DNA from: an uncultured Rhodospirillales bacterium
GTDB taxonomy: Bacteria; Pseudomonadota; Alphaproteobacteria; Acetobacterales; Acetobacteraceae
Direction: 5' to 3'
NCBI GenBank assembly: GCA_903927465.1
Contig: CAIYMY010000028.1
Span: forward strand, 1 to 64,000
DNA length: 64,000 nucleotides
How positions within the stretch are numbered: the first letter of the stretch is position 1; every line of letters starts with the position of its first letter. Below the pieces are notes generated by a model. It had not been told where the DNA came from. It made no database searches and saw only the letters and a list, made by a program, of their open reading frames with translations. Position numbers and translations under genes: made by a program. Positions 28,691 through 41,805 of the stretch are shown here, piece by piece.

Positions 28691-29925
28691 GCCCGGTGAT
28701 TGAAACCGCGACCCCTCCCTTGTCGGTGACACGGCCGGAATTGGTCGGCATGTCGCCTGCGCGGCTCGCGCGCATACGCCCGGCGATGGAACGCGAAATG
28801 GCGGCGGGCCGGCTGCCTGGCTGCGTTGTCGCCATCGCGCGGGATGGCAAGCTGGTGCATCTGGAAGCGATTGGCTGGAGCGATCCCGAAAGCCGCGCGC
28901 CGATGCAGGCGGATGCGATTTTCTCCATCGCGTCCATGACCAAGCCAGTGACCGGCGTGGTGGCGCTTTCGCTGATTGAAGAAGGGCGCCTGCTGGTGAC
29001 GGACCCGGTCGGCGCCTGGTTACCGCCGCTGATGCAGATGCAGGTGGCCAAGCCAACCCCGGCGATGCTTTCGGGTGAAGGCCCGATTGAAACTGAAGCG
29101 GCAAGGCGCCCCATGACGGTGCAGGATGCCATGCGCCACACAACGGGCCTGGTTTATGGCGGGCGCGATGGTACGGCCGTGCATGCGGCGGCACCCCCCG
29201 GTTCCTTTTGGGTCGCCGAGAATATGGATACGGAAGGTTTTGCGCAGACGCTTTCTGGCCTGCCGCTGCGCCATCACCCCGGCACGGTCTGGGAATATGG
29301 GCTTTCCACCGATGTGCTGGGCGGGGTTGCCGAACGTGCGGGCGGTGCCTCGCTTGGCGCGTTGATGCGGGAACGTGTTTTTGCGCCGCTTGGCATGGAA
29401 GAAACCGGCTATGTGCTGTCGGCGGAAAAATTGGCGCGTTTTGCGCGGCCCTTTGCCAAGGACCCGGTTACCGGCGCGGCGCAATCCGTGGAAGCGCCGA
29501 TGCGCGCGCCTAAAATGGAAACCGGCGGCGCTGGCTTGGTTTCAACTGCCAGCGATTATCTGCGCTTTGCCGAAATGCTGCGCGCCGGCGGCACACTGAA
29601 TGGTGTGCGTGTGCTGGCGCCGCAAACGGTTGCCTGGATGGCTTCCGATCATTTGCAGGGCATCGAAAATCGCGTGGCCGGCATGGACCCTGCCTTGGAA
29701 GGCTATGGCTTTGGCCTGACGGTTGCCGTGCGGCTGGCGCGTGGTGGTTCTGGCTTGATGGGCGCGCCAGGTGCCTTTGGTTGGTCCGGCGTTTGGGGCA
29801 CGTATTTCTGGGCCGATCCGGCGGAACGGCTGAGTGTGGTGTTCATGGCCCATGTGCCGGGCGAATTGCGTCAGCGCTATCGCCGGCTGATCAATATGCT
29901 GACCTATCAGGCGATTGAGGCATAG
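28687..29925 (+). CDS. Beta-lactamase-family serine hydrolase (EstB/class C-like)
   Basis: The 412-residue protein belongs to the serine beta-lactamase-like / penicillin-binding esterase family. The SxxK nucleophile is in SIASMTKPVTG, and YGLSTDVLG corresponds to the YxN-like second motif. No signal peptide is visible, so it is probably a cytoplasmic esterase (EstB-like) rather than a resistance enzyme. Translational coupling with the MBL hydrolase (ATGA overlap) suggests the two act on related ester or thioester substrates. Confidence 0.88.
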   Translation: MSPVIETATPPLSVTRPELVGMSPARLARIRPAMEREMAAGRLPGCVVAIARDGKLVHLEAIGWSDPESRAPMQADAIFSIASMTKPVTGVVALSLIEEGRLLVTDPVGAWLPPLMQMQVAKPTPAMLSGEGPIETEAARRPMTVQDAMRHTTGLVYGGRDGTAVHAAAPPGSFWVAENMDTEGFAQTLSGLPLRHHPGTVWEYGLSTDVLGGVAERAGGASLGALMRERVFAPLGMEETGYVLSAEKLARFARPFAKDPVTGAAQSVEAPMRAPKMETGGAGLVSTASDYLRFAEMLRAGGTLNGVRVLAPQTVAWMASDHLQGIENRVAGMDPALEGYGFGLTVAVRLARGGSGLMGAPGAFGWSGVWGTYFWADPAERLSVVFMAHVPGELRQRYRRLINMLTYQAIEA

Positions 29926-29937
29926 CAGGCAACGCCA

Positions 29938-30753
29938 TCACTGCACCGCCGCGCCGAACAACCATTTGAGCGAGGCGAATACCAGAAAGCTTGGCGAATC
30001 GTCGCCGATCCCAACCCCGGCGCCGGCGGCCATGATTGGCCCCGCATTCCCAAGCCGATGCCAAAGCCCGGCGGCGATGATATTCTGGTCCTGCTCACCA
30101 ACATCCTGTTTTTGCCGCAAATAGCTTAAACCAAGCGAGGTATCCTGGCCGATGCTTTGCGTGAGCCCGGCGGCAAACTCATAACGCCCGGCCCTTTCAC
30201 CTGGCGCCGCATTGAATAATTCTGACCAGCCGGCATTGAGGGAAAACGCGAGCGGCCGCGGGCCTTCGATGATGGTTTTGCTGAGCAAACCGACAATCTG
30301 TCCGCTTTGCGAAGGCACGCTGGTTTCGCCGTAGGCGGTCCGCACAGCGCCGAAGACACCCATCGCGGGCAACCAGCCATCTTCCTCCATGAACTGCCAG
30401 CGTAGGCCAAGTTGCGAAAGCCCACCCCAAAGCTGCCTTGCATCATCTGCCGGATAAGGCGCCGCGGGGCCGTATTCCGCTGTCTGTGCAAAACGCAGAT
30501 CAAGCCCACGCACCAGCCCCGCTTCGGCTTCAAGCGCGCCACCGTAAAGATTGCGGTTGGCGCCTTCCCGCGCGCGCAAATACCCGAAGCCAAGGCTCAA
30601 TGTTTGGCCACCAGCGGCTGTTGGGGCCACGCCAATGATGCCAAAAGGGTCTTCCATCAGCGGCTCGGTTTCGCCAAACGCCGGCAGGTTGGGCAGCGCC
30701 AGCACAAGCGCGATCAGCACCGTGTAGGAATGTAGCTTCATGGCAGGCTTCAT
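29938..30753 (-). CDS. Predicted outer-membrane beta-barrel protein, unknown function
   Basis: A signal peptide (HSYTVLIALVLALPNLPAFG) precedes about 240 residues of alternating amphipathic segments, including LSLGFGYLRAREGANRNLYG, LGLSYLRQK and FLVFASLKWLFG. The C-terminal region resembles the last strand of a small porin-like or MetA-pathway-type barrel, though the terminus is Val-Gln rather than Phe. The start at 30753 has a GGAG site; 30741 is an alternative. The family is not identified with certainty. It is convergent with the serine hydrolase. Confidence 0.65.
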   Translation of the reverse strand: MKPAMKLHSYTVLIALVLALPNLPAFGETEPLMEDPFGIIGVAPTAAGGQTLSLGFGYLRAREGANRNLYGGALEAEAGLVRGLDLRFAQTAEYGPAAPYPADDARQLWGGLSQLGLRWQFMEEDGWLPAMGVFGAVRTAYGETSVPSQSGQIVGLLSKTIIEGPRPLAFSLNAGWSELFNAAPGERAGRYEFAAGLTQSIGQDTSLGLSYLRQKQDVGEQDQNIIAAGLWHRLGNAGPIMAAGAGVGIGDDSPSFLVFASLKWLFGAAVQ

Positions 30754-30833
30754 GGTCAGGGCTCCGCTGGAAAGATCATTCGCGCTAAGCGACACAGAAT
30801 CCGCCAGTCGCCAGACCTAATAAAGGTGAAATC

Positions 30834-31541
30834 TTACCCGCTCACCAGTGCCATGAAACGCTGCGCCAGCTTCACATCAGCAAGGCGGCCCTGCCGCCGC
30901 GCCTCGGTCTCGGGATCGCTGCCCCAGAATTCTTCCTGGAACACCTCATCTATCACGGCCAGGCGATGCGCTTCTTCGGCATCAAGCCGGCCAAGGCTGA
31001 GCGCCAAGCTAAGCACCAGGCTACCCAGCGCGGGCACGGCAACGCCAAGGGCGGCAAGCCCCGCCGCATCATGCCGCGCAACTGCGGCCTGCAGGGCGGC
31101 AAGGCTTTCAGGGGCTTGCGCCACGGGCATCAGGCCCTGGGTGACCCGCAGCGGCGCATCCAGTGCCAGCGCGGCCCAATCAAGCAAGGGCTGCCATGCT
31201 TCCGCCTGGCGGGCGGCCAGGCGGTGATCCTCGGCCCGGTAGCAAAGCAGATCCGTCTCGCCAAACCTTACGATGCCCACCACCATGGGGTGAGGGTTCG
31301 GGGCGATGCGTTCCTGGGCCGAGCCCAGAAGGCGGGTCAGGGCCACATCTTCCGGGTTCATCTCCCCGCCCTTGGCCCCGCCGGCCTGCTGCCATTCATC
31401 GGCAATCGCCTCTGCCAGGGCGCGGCTTGATGTGGCCAAGATACTGCCACCTGGCAGGCGCAAAGGCCGCCCGTCCAGCACAACGCCATAGCCGCCTTCC
31501 AGACGTGGTACGGCCAGGGCCGCTTCCCAAAAACGCTTCAT
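30834..31541 (-). CDS. ATP12 family F1-ATPase assembly chaperone
   Basis: Alphaproteobacterial ATP12 homologues assist F1 alpha-subunit assembly of ATP synthase, as the mitochondrial protein does. The 235-residue product begins MKRFWEAALAVPRLEGGYGV and has the conserved LDGRPLRLPGG, EWQQ, TDLLCYRAE and LSLGRLDAEEAHRLAVIDEVFQEEFWG. I start at 31541, as the upstream 30 codons lack homology. No atp genes are in the window. Confidence 0.92.
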   Translation of the reverse strand: MKRFWEAALAVPRLEGGYGVVLDGRPLRLPGGSILATSSRALAEAIADEWQQAGGAKGGEMNPEDVALTRLLGSAQERIAPNPHPMVVGIVRFGETDLLCYRAEDHRLAARQAEAWQPLLDWAALALDAPLRVTQGLMPVAQAPESLAALQAAVARHDAAGLAALGVAVPALGSLVLSLALSLGRLDAEEAHRLAVIDEVFQEEFWGSDPETEARRQGRLADVKLAQRFMALVSG

Positions 31542-31705
31542 AAGATGCAATTTAGCGCGCCAGAGGGTAAAGAAAAGCCATGCCCGATGGGTCGGACTTC
31601 GCGCCACCTCATCTGGCTTGACGCCGGCCATGCTCCGGCGCTAGTTACCCGCCCTTCGCAGGTGGATCGCCGCCTCTTCTTCTTTCAGGTTCGAACAGAC
31701 AGCCC

Positions 31706-31972
31706 ATGGCCAATAATTCTTCCGCGCGTAAGCGCATCCGTCAGACCGAAAAGCGCACTGTGCGCAACAAGGCGCGTAAGTCACGTGTGCGTAGTTTCTT
31801 GCGCAAGGTAGAAGAAGCGGTGAAGTCTGGCGACAAGGCTGCGGCGCAAGAAGCGTTTCGCGCAGCCCAACCTGAAATGCAGCGCGCAGCAACCAAGGGT
31901 GTTGTGCATCCCAAGACGGTCTCGCGGAAATTGTCGCGCCTTTCCGCGCGGGTGAAGTCCGTCGGCGCCTGA
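31706..31972 (+). CDS. rpsT: 30S ribosomal protein S20
   Basis: The 88-residue basic protein opens [18 protein letters not shown] and contains [17 protein letters not shown], both diagnostic of S20, which binds 16S rRNA early in 30S assembly. rpsT immediately before dnaA is a recurring alphaproteobacterial arrangement. A weak hairpin follows the stop (GCAGCA/TGCTGC near 32026-32042) without a clear T-run. Confidence 0.97.
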   Translation: MANNSSARKRIRQTEKRTVRNKARKSRVRSFLRKVEEAVKSGDKAAAQEAFRAAQPEMQRAATKGVVHPKTVSRKLSRLSARVKSVGA

Positions 31973-32240
31973 CGCTGCGCCCAATTTCCTGACCTTAAAT
32001 TTCTGAAGCGGGCAGTTTGAAACGGGCAGCAGCAAATGCTGCGCCTGCTTTGATGGGTTCTTCACAAGTATTCTGCTTTAGCTTCGCGGTCGCGCTTTAC
32101 AGATACGGCGACATATCTGTTGGACGTTCGTATGGTTGTTGTTCGGCGTTGCAACATTACTAATTCTCAAATGTTCAGAGTTGGGCTTTTTTGCTATTGA
32201 AAATTTGTCTCTGTCAGCACCATGATGAGGACGAACAGGG
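31973..32240 (+). promoter_or_regulatory. rpsT-dnaA intergenic region (probable dnaA promoter; oriC not demonstrated)
   Basis: This 268-bp gap is visibly less GC-rich than its surroundings, especially 32150-32215 (ACTAATTCTCAAATG, GGGCTTTTTTGCTATTG). It must carry the dnaA promoter. I find no good match to the DnaA box TTATCCACA on either strand, so I do not call the replication origin here. No CtrA-type TTAA-N7-TTAA site was recognised either. Confidence 0.4.
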
Positions 32241-33692
32241 TTGGTCGAAATAATGGGAAAAGGGGGCAGCGTTTTGCGAAGCACGGAAAAGCTAAGCGAT
32301 AACACGCCCGTGCATGGTGCGGCCGCCTGGGCTGAACCATGGGCCCGTATTCGCGCCAAGCTGCGCGAAGAAGTGGGCGATGTGGAATTCCGCAGCTGGC
32401 TTCGGCAAATGACACTTGCTTCGGTTGATGGTGATGAAGCGACCATCGCGCTTCCCACGCGCTTTCTGCGTGATTGGGTGAGCAGCCATTACGGCGATCG
32501 GCTTCGTTCCCTATGGCAGCAAGAAAATCCCGCCATTCGTCGGGTTGATCTGCGCGTTGCCGCCAATGGGCGCGCAGCGTCCGGCGAGCCAGCCGAAAAT
32601 GGCGCGCAACCCTTGGCGGAAAGCCTGACACCAGTGGTGGCTCGCGTGGCCGACCCGCGCGGGGATTGGGCCGCACCGCTTGATCCGCGCTTCACTTTTG
32701 ATACCTTCATTGTCGGCAAGCCCAATGAATTCGCCTATGCCTGCGCACGGCGCGTTGCAGAAAGGCCGGCCATGCAGGGCTTCAACCCACTATTCCTTTA
32801 TGGTGGTGTTGGGCTTGGCAAGACGCATCTCATGCATGCCATTGCCTGGGCCATTCGTGAACAACACCCCACGCGCCAAGTTGCCTACATGAGCGCGGAA
32901 AAATTCATGTATCGCTTCATTGCGGCACTGCGCAGCCAATCCACCATGGAATTCAAGGAAACACTGCGTTCGGTTGATGTGCTGATGGTGGATGACCTGC
33001 AATTCCTGATCGGCAAGGATAATACGCAGGAAGAATTTTTCCACACCTTCAATGCGCTGGTGGATGCCGGCAAGCAGATTGTCATCTCCGCCGACAAATC
33101 GCCTTCCGATCTGTCGGGCATTGAAGACCGACTGCGCACGCGCCTTGGCTGCGGTATGGTGGCTGATCTGCACGCCACCACTTACGAATTGCGCATTTCC
33201 ATCCTGGAAGCCAAGGCAGCGTCATCCGGCGTTGCGGTGCCGTCGCGCGTGATGGAATTCCTGGCGCACAAAATCACCTCCAATGTGCGGGAATTGGAAG
33301 GCGCGCTCAATCGCCTGGTTGCCTGGGCCAATCTGTTCGGCCGCCCGATTACCTTGGAAGGCACGCAGGAGGTACTGCACGATATCCTCCGCGCCCATGA
33401 CCGGCGTGTCACGATCGAGGAAATTCAGCGCAAGGTCGCTGAACACTACAATCTCCGCCTGACCGATATGTCCTCGGCCCGGCGGGCGCGCAATGTGGCG
33501 CGGCCCCGTCAGGTGGCGATGTATCTGGCGAAGCAGCTTACCTCTCGGTCCCTGCCGGAAATCGGGCGGCGCTTTGGCAATCGGGACCATACCACGGTCA
33601 TGCATGCCGTCTCCCGCGTGGCGGAGCTTATGCAGGCGGATGGCTCCTTCGCCGAGGATGTGGAGCTTCTCCGGCGCATGCTGGAAACCTGA
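32241..33692 (+). CDS. dnaA: Chromosomal replication initiator protein
   Basis: DnaA binds DnaA boxes and melts the origin. Domain I ends before about residue 100. The AAA+ domain has Walker A GGVGLGKTHLMHA, Walker B VLMVDDLQFL and the arginine-finger region DRLRTRLGCGM. NVRELEGALNRL is the sensor-II/lid region. Domain IV has the box-binding motif FGNRDHTTVMHAV. A TTG at 32241 has a GAGGA site nine bases upstream; the ATG at 32253 is the alternative start, with weaker ribosome-site spacing. The length of about 480 residues is normal. Confidence 0.96.
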   Translation: MVEIMGKGGSVLRSTEKLSDNTPVHGAAAWAEPWARIRAKLREEVGDVEFRSWLRQMTLASVDGDEATIALPTRFLRDWVSSHYGDRLRSLWQQENPAIRRVDLRVAANGRAASGEPAENGAQPLAESLTPVVARVADPRGDWAAPLDPRFTFDTFIVGKPNEFAYACARRVAERPAMQGFNPLFLYGGVGLGKTHLMHAIAWAIREQHPTRQVAYMSAEKFMYRFIAALRSQSTMEFKETLRSVDVLMVDDLQFLIGKDNTQEEFFHTFNALVDAGKQIVISADKSPSDLSGIEDRLRTRLGCGMVADLHATTYELRISILEAKAASSGVAVPSRVMEFLAHKITSNVRELEGALNRLVAWANLFGRPITLEGTQEVLHDILRAHDRRVTIEEIQRKVAEHYNLRLTDMSSARRARNVARPRQVAMYLAKQLTSRSLPEIGRRFGNRDHTTVMHAVSRVAELMQADGSFAEDVELLRRMLET

Positions 33693-33901
33693 GGCGCCGA
33701 GTAAGGCCCCAAAGCAAGCTTTCCACAGTCCAGGTAGCTTTTCTGACCCCGTCCGGGCTGGTATGAAGAAAGGAATCCGGGCGCTTTTCCGTGCCGATTC
33801 GGCAGGTTTGTCGCCCGGGCAGGATATCACTGGCGATTTGCCGCCCGGGACACATCCGGTGGCGGCTTGGATCGTCATAACAAGATCGGGGCGTCGAAAC
33901 G

Positions 33902-35034
33902 ATGAAATTCTCGGTTGACAGGGCGGTATTGCTCAAGGCGCTGACCCATGTGCAAAGCGTGGTTGAGCGTCGCAACACTATCCCCATCCTCGCCAATGTG
34001 ATGATCGAAGCAAATTCGGCCGGCGCGCTGAAATTGACCGCGACCGATATGGAAATTGCGGTGGTGGAAGATATTGTGGGTGTGACTGTTGCGCGCGCTG
34101 GCCGCACCACGGCGCCGGCTTCAACCCTTTACGAAATCATTCGCAACCTGCCCGAAGGGGCGCGCGTTGAATTCGATCATGGCGGTGGCGACGGGCCGCT
34201 CACGCTGCGCTCCGGCCGCTTCAATACCAGCCTTGCCGTGCTGTCAGTGGATGATTTCCCTTCCATGACCGAAGGGCGCATGCCGGTGCAATTCAGCATC
34301 GCGGCTGGCGTATTGCGGGACCTGATTGACCGCACGCGGTTCGCGATTTCCACGGAAGAAACGCGCTATTACCTGAACGGGATTTATATCCACGCGACCG
34401 AAAGCGAAGGCCAGCCGGTGCTGCGCGCTGTCGCGACCGATGGGCATCGGCTCGCGCGCGTGGAATTACCGCTGCCGGAAGGCGCCAAGGCCATGCCCGG
34501 CGTCATCATTCCGCGCAAGACCGTGAATGAAATTCGCAAGCTTGCTGAAGAAATCAGGGATGAGAATGAGATTAAGGTGTTGCTTTCAGACACCAAGGTG
34601 CAATTCGCGCTCGGAACCGTCACGCTCACCAGCAAGTTGATTGACGGCACCTTCCCCGAATATGAACGCGTGATCCCGCGCGGCAATGACAAGAAGCTTG
34701 TTGTGCCGCGCAAGGATTTCGCCGATGCAGTGAAGCGCGTAGCCGCGATCAGCAGCGAGAAATCGCGCCCGGTCAAACTTAGTCTTGGTACAAATCATTT
34801 GCGCGTATCGGCGGCCAGCCCTGATCAGGGCGAAGCGCAGGAAGATTTGGAAGGCGATGATGTCGCCTATACCAGCGGCGCATTGGAGATCGGGTTCCAG
34901 GCGCGATACTTGGCCGACATCACTGATCTGGTGCAGGACAAGTTGGAATTCTTGTTTTCCGATGGCGCGGCGCCCACAATTGTGCGTGACGCATCCCGGC
35001 CGGAAGCCCTGTTTGTCCTGATGCCGATGCGGGT

Positions 35035-35038
<4 letters not shown>
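33902..35038 (+). CDS. dnaN: DNA polymerase III sliding clamp, beta subunit
   Basis: The 378-residue beta clamp tethers Pol III to DNA. It starts MKFSVDRAVLLKALTHVQSV, contains NTIPILANV and the repeated clamp folds, and ends with VLMPMRV, the usual M-P-M-R terminus. It follows dnaA after 209 bp; that gap holds one imperfect DnaA-box-like CTTTCCACA near 33719-33727 and no gene. Its stop overlaps recF (GTGA). Confidence 0.97.
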
Positions 35039-38705
<3,667 letters not shown>

Positions 38706-38722
38706 GGGCGGTATGGGATGGG

Positions 38723-38827
38723 CTAGTGCGCGACCCATTCACATTCGTTCACGGGACACGCACTAGAACTTCGTGTGGTCGCATTTTCCGAGCCGCCAAG
38801 TGATGCCACTTGGCTTGAAAATGCTCT
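38723..38827 (-). repeat. Dispersed bipartite hairpin repeat, full copy B
   Basis: This copy runs opposite to copy A and is the best-paired one. Module 2 is bounded by perfect CTAGTGCG (38723-38730) and CGCACTAG (38759-38766). Module 1 has outer GCATTTTC (38781-38788) and GAAAATGC (38817-38824) around CCAAGTG/CACTTGG. It fills almost the entire space between convergent gyrB and the D-threonine-aldolase-like gene, touching the stop codon of the latter, so it could end transcription from both sides. Confidence 0.88.
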
Positions 38828-39932
38828 ATGCCATCCCACCCCGCGCAGATACTGGCCACAAGCACTCCACACGCCCCTTGCGGACGCCGACATACCAATC
38901 ATAGCGATCAACCGTCGGGTCGCAGTGGCCGGGCACCAGGCGCAGCTTTTCGCCAAGCTTCGGCACGCTGCCATCTTCGATCACGATCTTGCCATGTTCA
39001 TCAGACGCGCCCGCATAGCGCAGCCCAGGGCGTTGCCAGACCTGCGGCATGCCGGAATCAACCGAAACACCCTTATGCCCGCAATCCAGCACGGCAATGC
39101 CCGGCCCTGCGGTGCTCATGACTTGCGACAGCACGAAAAGCGATTGCCGGAAGGGCGGCGCATCCTCATTCGCCGCATAATCCGCATCCATGAAGCAGTA
39201 AGACCCCGCCTGGATTTCGGTATAGACGCCGCTCGCCGCCTCATGCCGGAAGGTGCCGGTGCCGGCCCCGCCCACAATCGGGCATTCCAGCCCGCGCTGG
39301 CGGAGTTGTTCCACCGTGCGCCGGGACCGCGCCACGGCCTCACCAATCGCCGCCGCGCGTTCTTCTGGTGCGCGCTTGTGCTGCGCTGAACCGTGATAGG
39401 CCTGCAAGCCGCCAAAACGTAGATGCCGGCTGGCGGCGATGCGTTCCGCCAGTGCCACGGCAGGCGGCCCATGTTCCACCCCGCCGCGCGCCATGCCGAC
39501 ATCAATTTCCACCAGCACCGGCAGGCGCACGCCAGCGGCTTCGGCGGCGGCTTCAATCAGGGCAATCTGCGCGGCGTCATCCACACACACAGCGACTTCC
39601 GCGATGCGCGTAAGGGCCGCGAGCCGCGCCAATTTGCGCGGGCTGACCACCTGGTTGGTGACCAGAATATCCGGAATGCCGCCCCAAGCCAGCGCTTCGG
39701 CCTCGGCCACTTTTTGCACGCATTGCCCAACGGCGCCGCGCGCCATTTGCAGCTTGGCGATGACGCTGGATTTGTGGGTTTTCGCATGCGCGCGAAGCTT
39801 AGCGCCAGTTGGCGCCAGCAGCGCCGCCATGGTGTCAAGGTTATGTTCAAAAGCATCCAGGTCTATCACCAGCGCGGGGGTATCAATGTCTTCTTCGCGC
39901 ATGCCGGGTTCGGCGGGTGGGTGTTGCAGCAT
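38826..39932 (-). CDS. DSD1-type PLP enzyme (D-threonine aldolase / D-serine dehydratase-like)
   Basis: The 368-residue protein has an alanine-racemase-type N-terminal barrel: DTPALVIDLDAFEHN, then RAHAKTHKSSVIAK, where the Lys in AHAKTHK binds PLP. The C-terminal domain has the metal ligand pair His and Cys in VPGHCDPTVD, typical of D-threonine aldolase, 3-hydroxy-D-aspartate aldolase and eukaryotic-type D-serine dehydratase. Sequence alone does not separate these activities. It is convergent with gyrB and its stop abuts repeat copy B. Confidence 0.88.
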   Translation of the reverse strand: MLQHPPAEPGMREEDIDTPALVIDLDAFEHNLDTMAALLAPTGAKLRAHAKTHKSSVIAKLQMARGAVGQCVQKVAEAEALAWGGIPDILVTNQVVSPRKLARLAALTRIAEVAVCVDDAAQIALIEAAAEAAGVRLPVLVEIDVGMARGGVEHGPPAVALAERIAASRHLRFGGLQAYHGSAQHKRAPEERAAAIGEAVARSRRTVEQLRQRGLECPIVGGAGTGTFRHEAASGVYTEIQAGSYCFMDADYAANEDAPPFRQSLFVLSQVMSTAGPGIAVLDCGHKGVSVDSGMPQVWQRPGLRYAGASDEHGKIVIEDGSVPKLGEKLRLVPGHCDPTVDRYDWYVGVRKGRVECLWPVSARGGMA

Positions 39933-40017
39933 GGGGAATCCTCCGTGACTGCCGCATCATAGCCATGCCCATGCGTTCCGCGCCAATCGCGCAAGCCAGG
40001 GGGGAAGCACCAGGCAT

Positions 40018-40050
40018 AAAAAAAGCGGCAGGGTTTCCCCTGCCGCCTTT
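40018..40050 (-). terminator. Rho-independent terminator of the porin gene
   Basis: A perfect nine-base stem GCGGCAGGG/CCCTGCCGC (40025-40046) with a TTTC loop is followed, on the minus strand, by a run of seven T residues (40024-40018). A short T-run on the plus side (CCTTTTTG) could make it work in both directions. Confidence 0.88.
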
Positions 40051-40069
40051 TTGCCGAATGATCCGAAGA

Positions 40070-41629
40070 TCAGAAGGCGACGCGCACGCCGGCGACCAGC
40101 ACCTGGATGTCGCGGGTGGTGCTGCCGCTTGCATTGAACTTCGCCAGCGTGGTGCCTGCGCCGGCTGAACCAGCGGCAATCATGCCAGTACCAGCGGAGT
40201 TCACAGAAGCGCCATTCAGCGGAATGTTCTTGTCCTGGACCTGGTTGTAGTTCGCGAACAGGGTCATGCCCGGCGCGAGAATATAGGCCACACCAAAGCC
40301 AAGATAGGTCTGCTCACGATCTTCAAGGGCTGCACCCTGCGTCTGACCAAGCTGGCCGGACGCCGTGCCATTGTCCTGCGTGCCCTTACCATACATGGCA
40401 CCAAGAGACACAGCACCGATGGTGTAGGTACCGCTACCGACCCAATGGTTGCTGCCATCGAGGCCCTTAGCAAGCGCGGCGTTACCTGCTGAGGAGCCGT
40501 TATAGTTACCCCAGGTGTATTCGCCACCCACCGCGAAGCCATAGGCGCGCAGCACTAGGCCCGCCGAATAGGCGGTCACGTTCTGCGGCTTGTTGGTAAG
40601 AGACTGACCAGCCGCGGTCAGGGTCGGCGCATCCGCAAAGGCAGCGACGAAGGAGGTCTGAAGACCCACATCACCAAATGTACCACGATAACGCAGCGCA
40701 CCGGTGACCTGGTTGGTCAGGTTCGTGAAGTCACGCTGGAATTGTGTCGTGTTGGACGGGTTTAAGAAGTTCTCCCCTTCGAAGGGATTCGCCGCATAGG
40801 AGATACCGGCATCAAAGCCCATCAATTGCGGGGACAAATAGATCAGCTTGGTCGCGTCATTACCGTCATTCACGCCGGACATGATGTAAGGCGAGCCGCC
40901 TGGCTGGTTGACGACGAATTCATCCCACGCATCGTCCGTACCCATCCACAGCACGGAAGGACGACGGACCTGCATCAAGGACGCAGCGCTGTCTTCGTTA
41001 CCGAAGCGCAATTCACCCCAGCCACCCTTCACGAAACCGTAGAGTTCATCATAGTCAGTGCCCGTGCCGGTGCCAGCGGTGGTGATCTGGGCGTCCATCT
41101 GCACTTCGAACACCGCGCCGTAGCGCATACCGTTCGCCGCGATGCCATCAACATAAATGTTGAATTCGGATTCAGTGCGGAAATCATTGCGCTGACGGCC
41201 GTTGGCGTTGGTGATCACGCCAGCCGTATTCGCAACGCCCCCGGTGCCGTTCGCGGCAGCGGCGGAGAAGGAGACCGGCGCCATGTTGTTGCGGAACCAT
41301 GCCCCGTCGGAGCTATCCGAAACATTGCCCATGGAGAAGTCGAAGAAGCCACCCAAGCGCACGACCAAGCCGCTGGTCGTCGGCGTGGCCGGACGGTTTG
41401 GCACGCCATCCGCACCATGCGGACCGGCGCCGGTGATGCCAACCGGGGTCTGATACATGGCAGCGGCGGTGCCGGTGGGCGCCACGGAAGTGGCAGGCAG
41501 CGCGGGCGGGGCGGCCGGCGCGGCAACCGGAGCCGGACGAGCGGCCGGGCGGGCTTGTTGGGCGTTGGCAGCCTGCGCAACGAGCGCGAGACCAACAACA
41601 GCAGTTGTCCCCAGAAGAATTTTACGCAT
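40070..41629 (-). CDS. Alphaproteobacterial outer-membrane porin
   Basis: This 519-residue porin has a signal peptide (KILLGTTAVVGLALVAQAANA) and an unusually long Ala/Pro-rich linker (about residues 24-60). The barrel begins LVVRLGGFFDFSMGNVSD. Strand motifs such as YGAVFEVQMDAQ, WGELRFGNED and YLGFGVAYILAPGMTLFANYNQ follow, and the protein ends in the beta-signal VLVAGVRVAF with terminal Phe. A strong GAGGAGG ribosome site and a canonical terminator suggest high expression. It probably allows general diffusion of small solutes. Confidence 0.92.
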   Translation of the reverse strand: MRKILLGTTAVVGLALVAQAANAQQARPAARPAPVAAPAAPPALPATSVAPTGTAAAMYQTPVGITGAGPHGADGVPNRPATPTTSGLVVRLGGFFDFSMGNVSDSSDGAWFRNNMAPVSFSAAAANGTGGVANTAGVITNANGRQRNDFRTESEFNIYVDGIAANGMRYGAVFEVQMDAQITTAGTGTGTDYDELYGFVKGGWGELRFGNEDSAASLMQVRRPSVLWMGTDDAWDEFVVNQPGGSPYIMSGVNDGNDATKLIYLSPQLMGFDAGISYAANPFEGENFLNPSNTTQFQRDFTNLTNQVTGALRYRGTFGDVGLQTSFVAAFADAPTLTAAGQSLTNKPQNVTAYSAGLVLRAYGFAVGGEYTWGNYNGSSAGNAALAKGLDGSNHWVGSGTYTIGAVSLGAMYGKGTQDNGTASGQLGQTQGAALEDREQTYLGFGVAYILAPGMTLFANYNQVQDKNIPLNGASVNSAGTGMIAAGSAGAGTTLAKFNASGSTTRDIQVLVAGVRVAF

Positions 41630-41805
41630 TCAAGTCCTCCTCATAGCCGGACAATCCGGCAGTGTTCCTCGGCCCCTGCCCCCGGCAGGAAGGACGCCCC
41701 AAACACCCAATAAGGGCGTTCGTGGTATCCAGACCTTGAAAGACTATGAACATTTCAGCGCGCCTGCCGCAACCTCTCAGAAAGGTCTGGCGCGACTTGG
41801 TCACA

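Noticed and set aside
28687-29925. Beta-lactamase resistance gene
   Set aside because: The protein has SxxK but no signal peptide and resembles EstB-type esterases; linkage to an MBL hydrolase is not evidence for antibiotic resistance.
31973-32240. Replication origin next to dnaA
   Set aside because: No cluster of DnaA boxes or clear unwinding element could be shown, so only a promoter/intergenic feature is reported.
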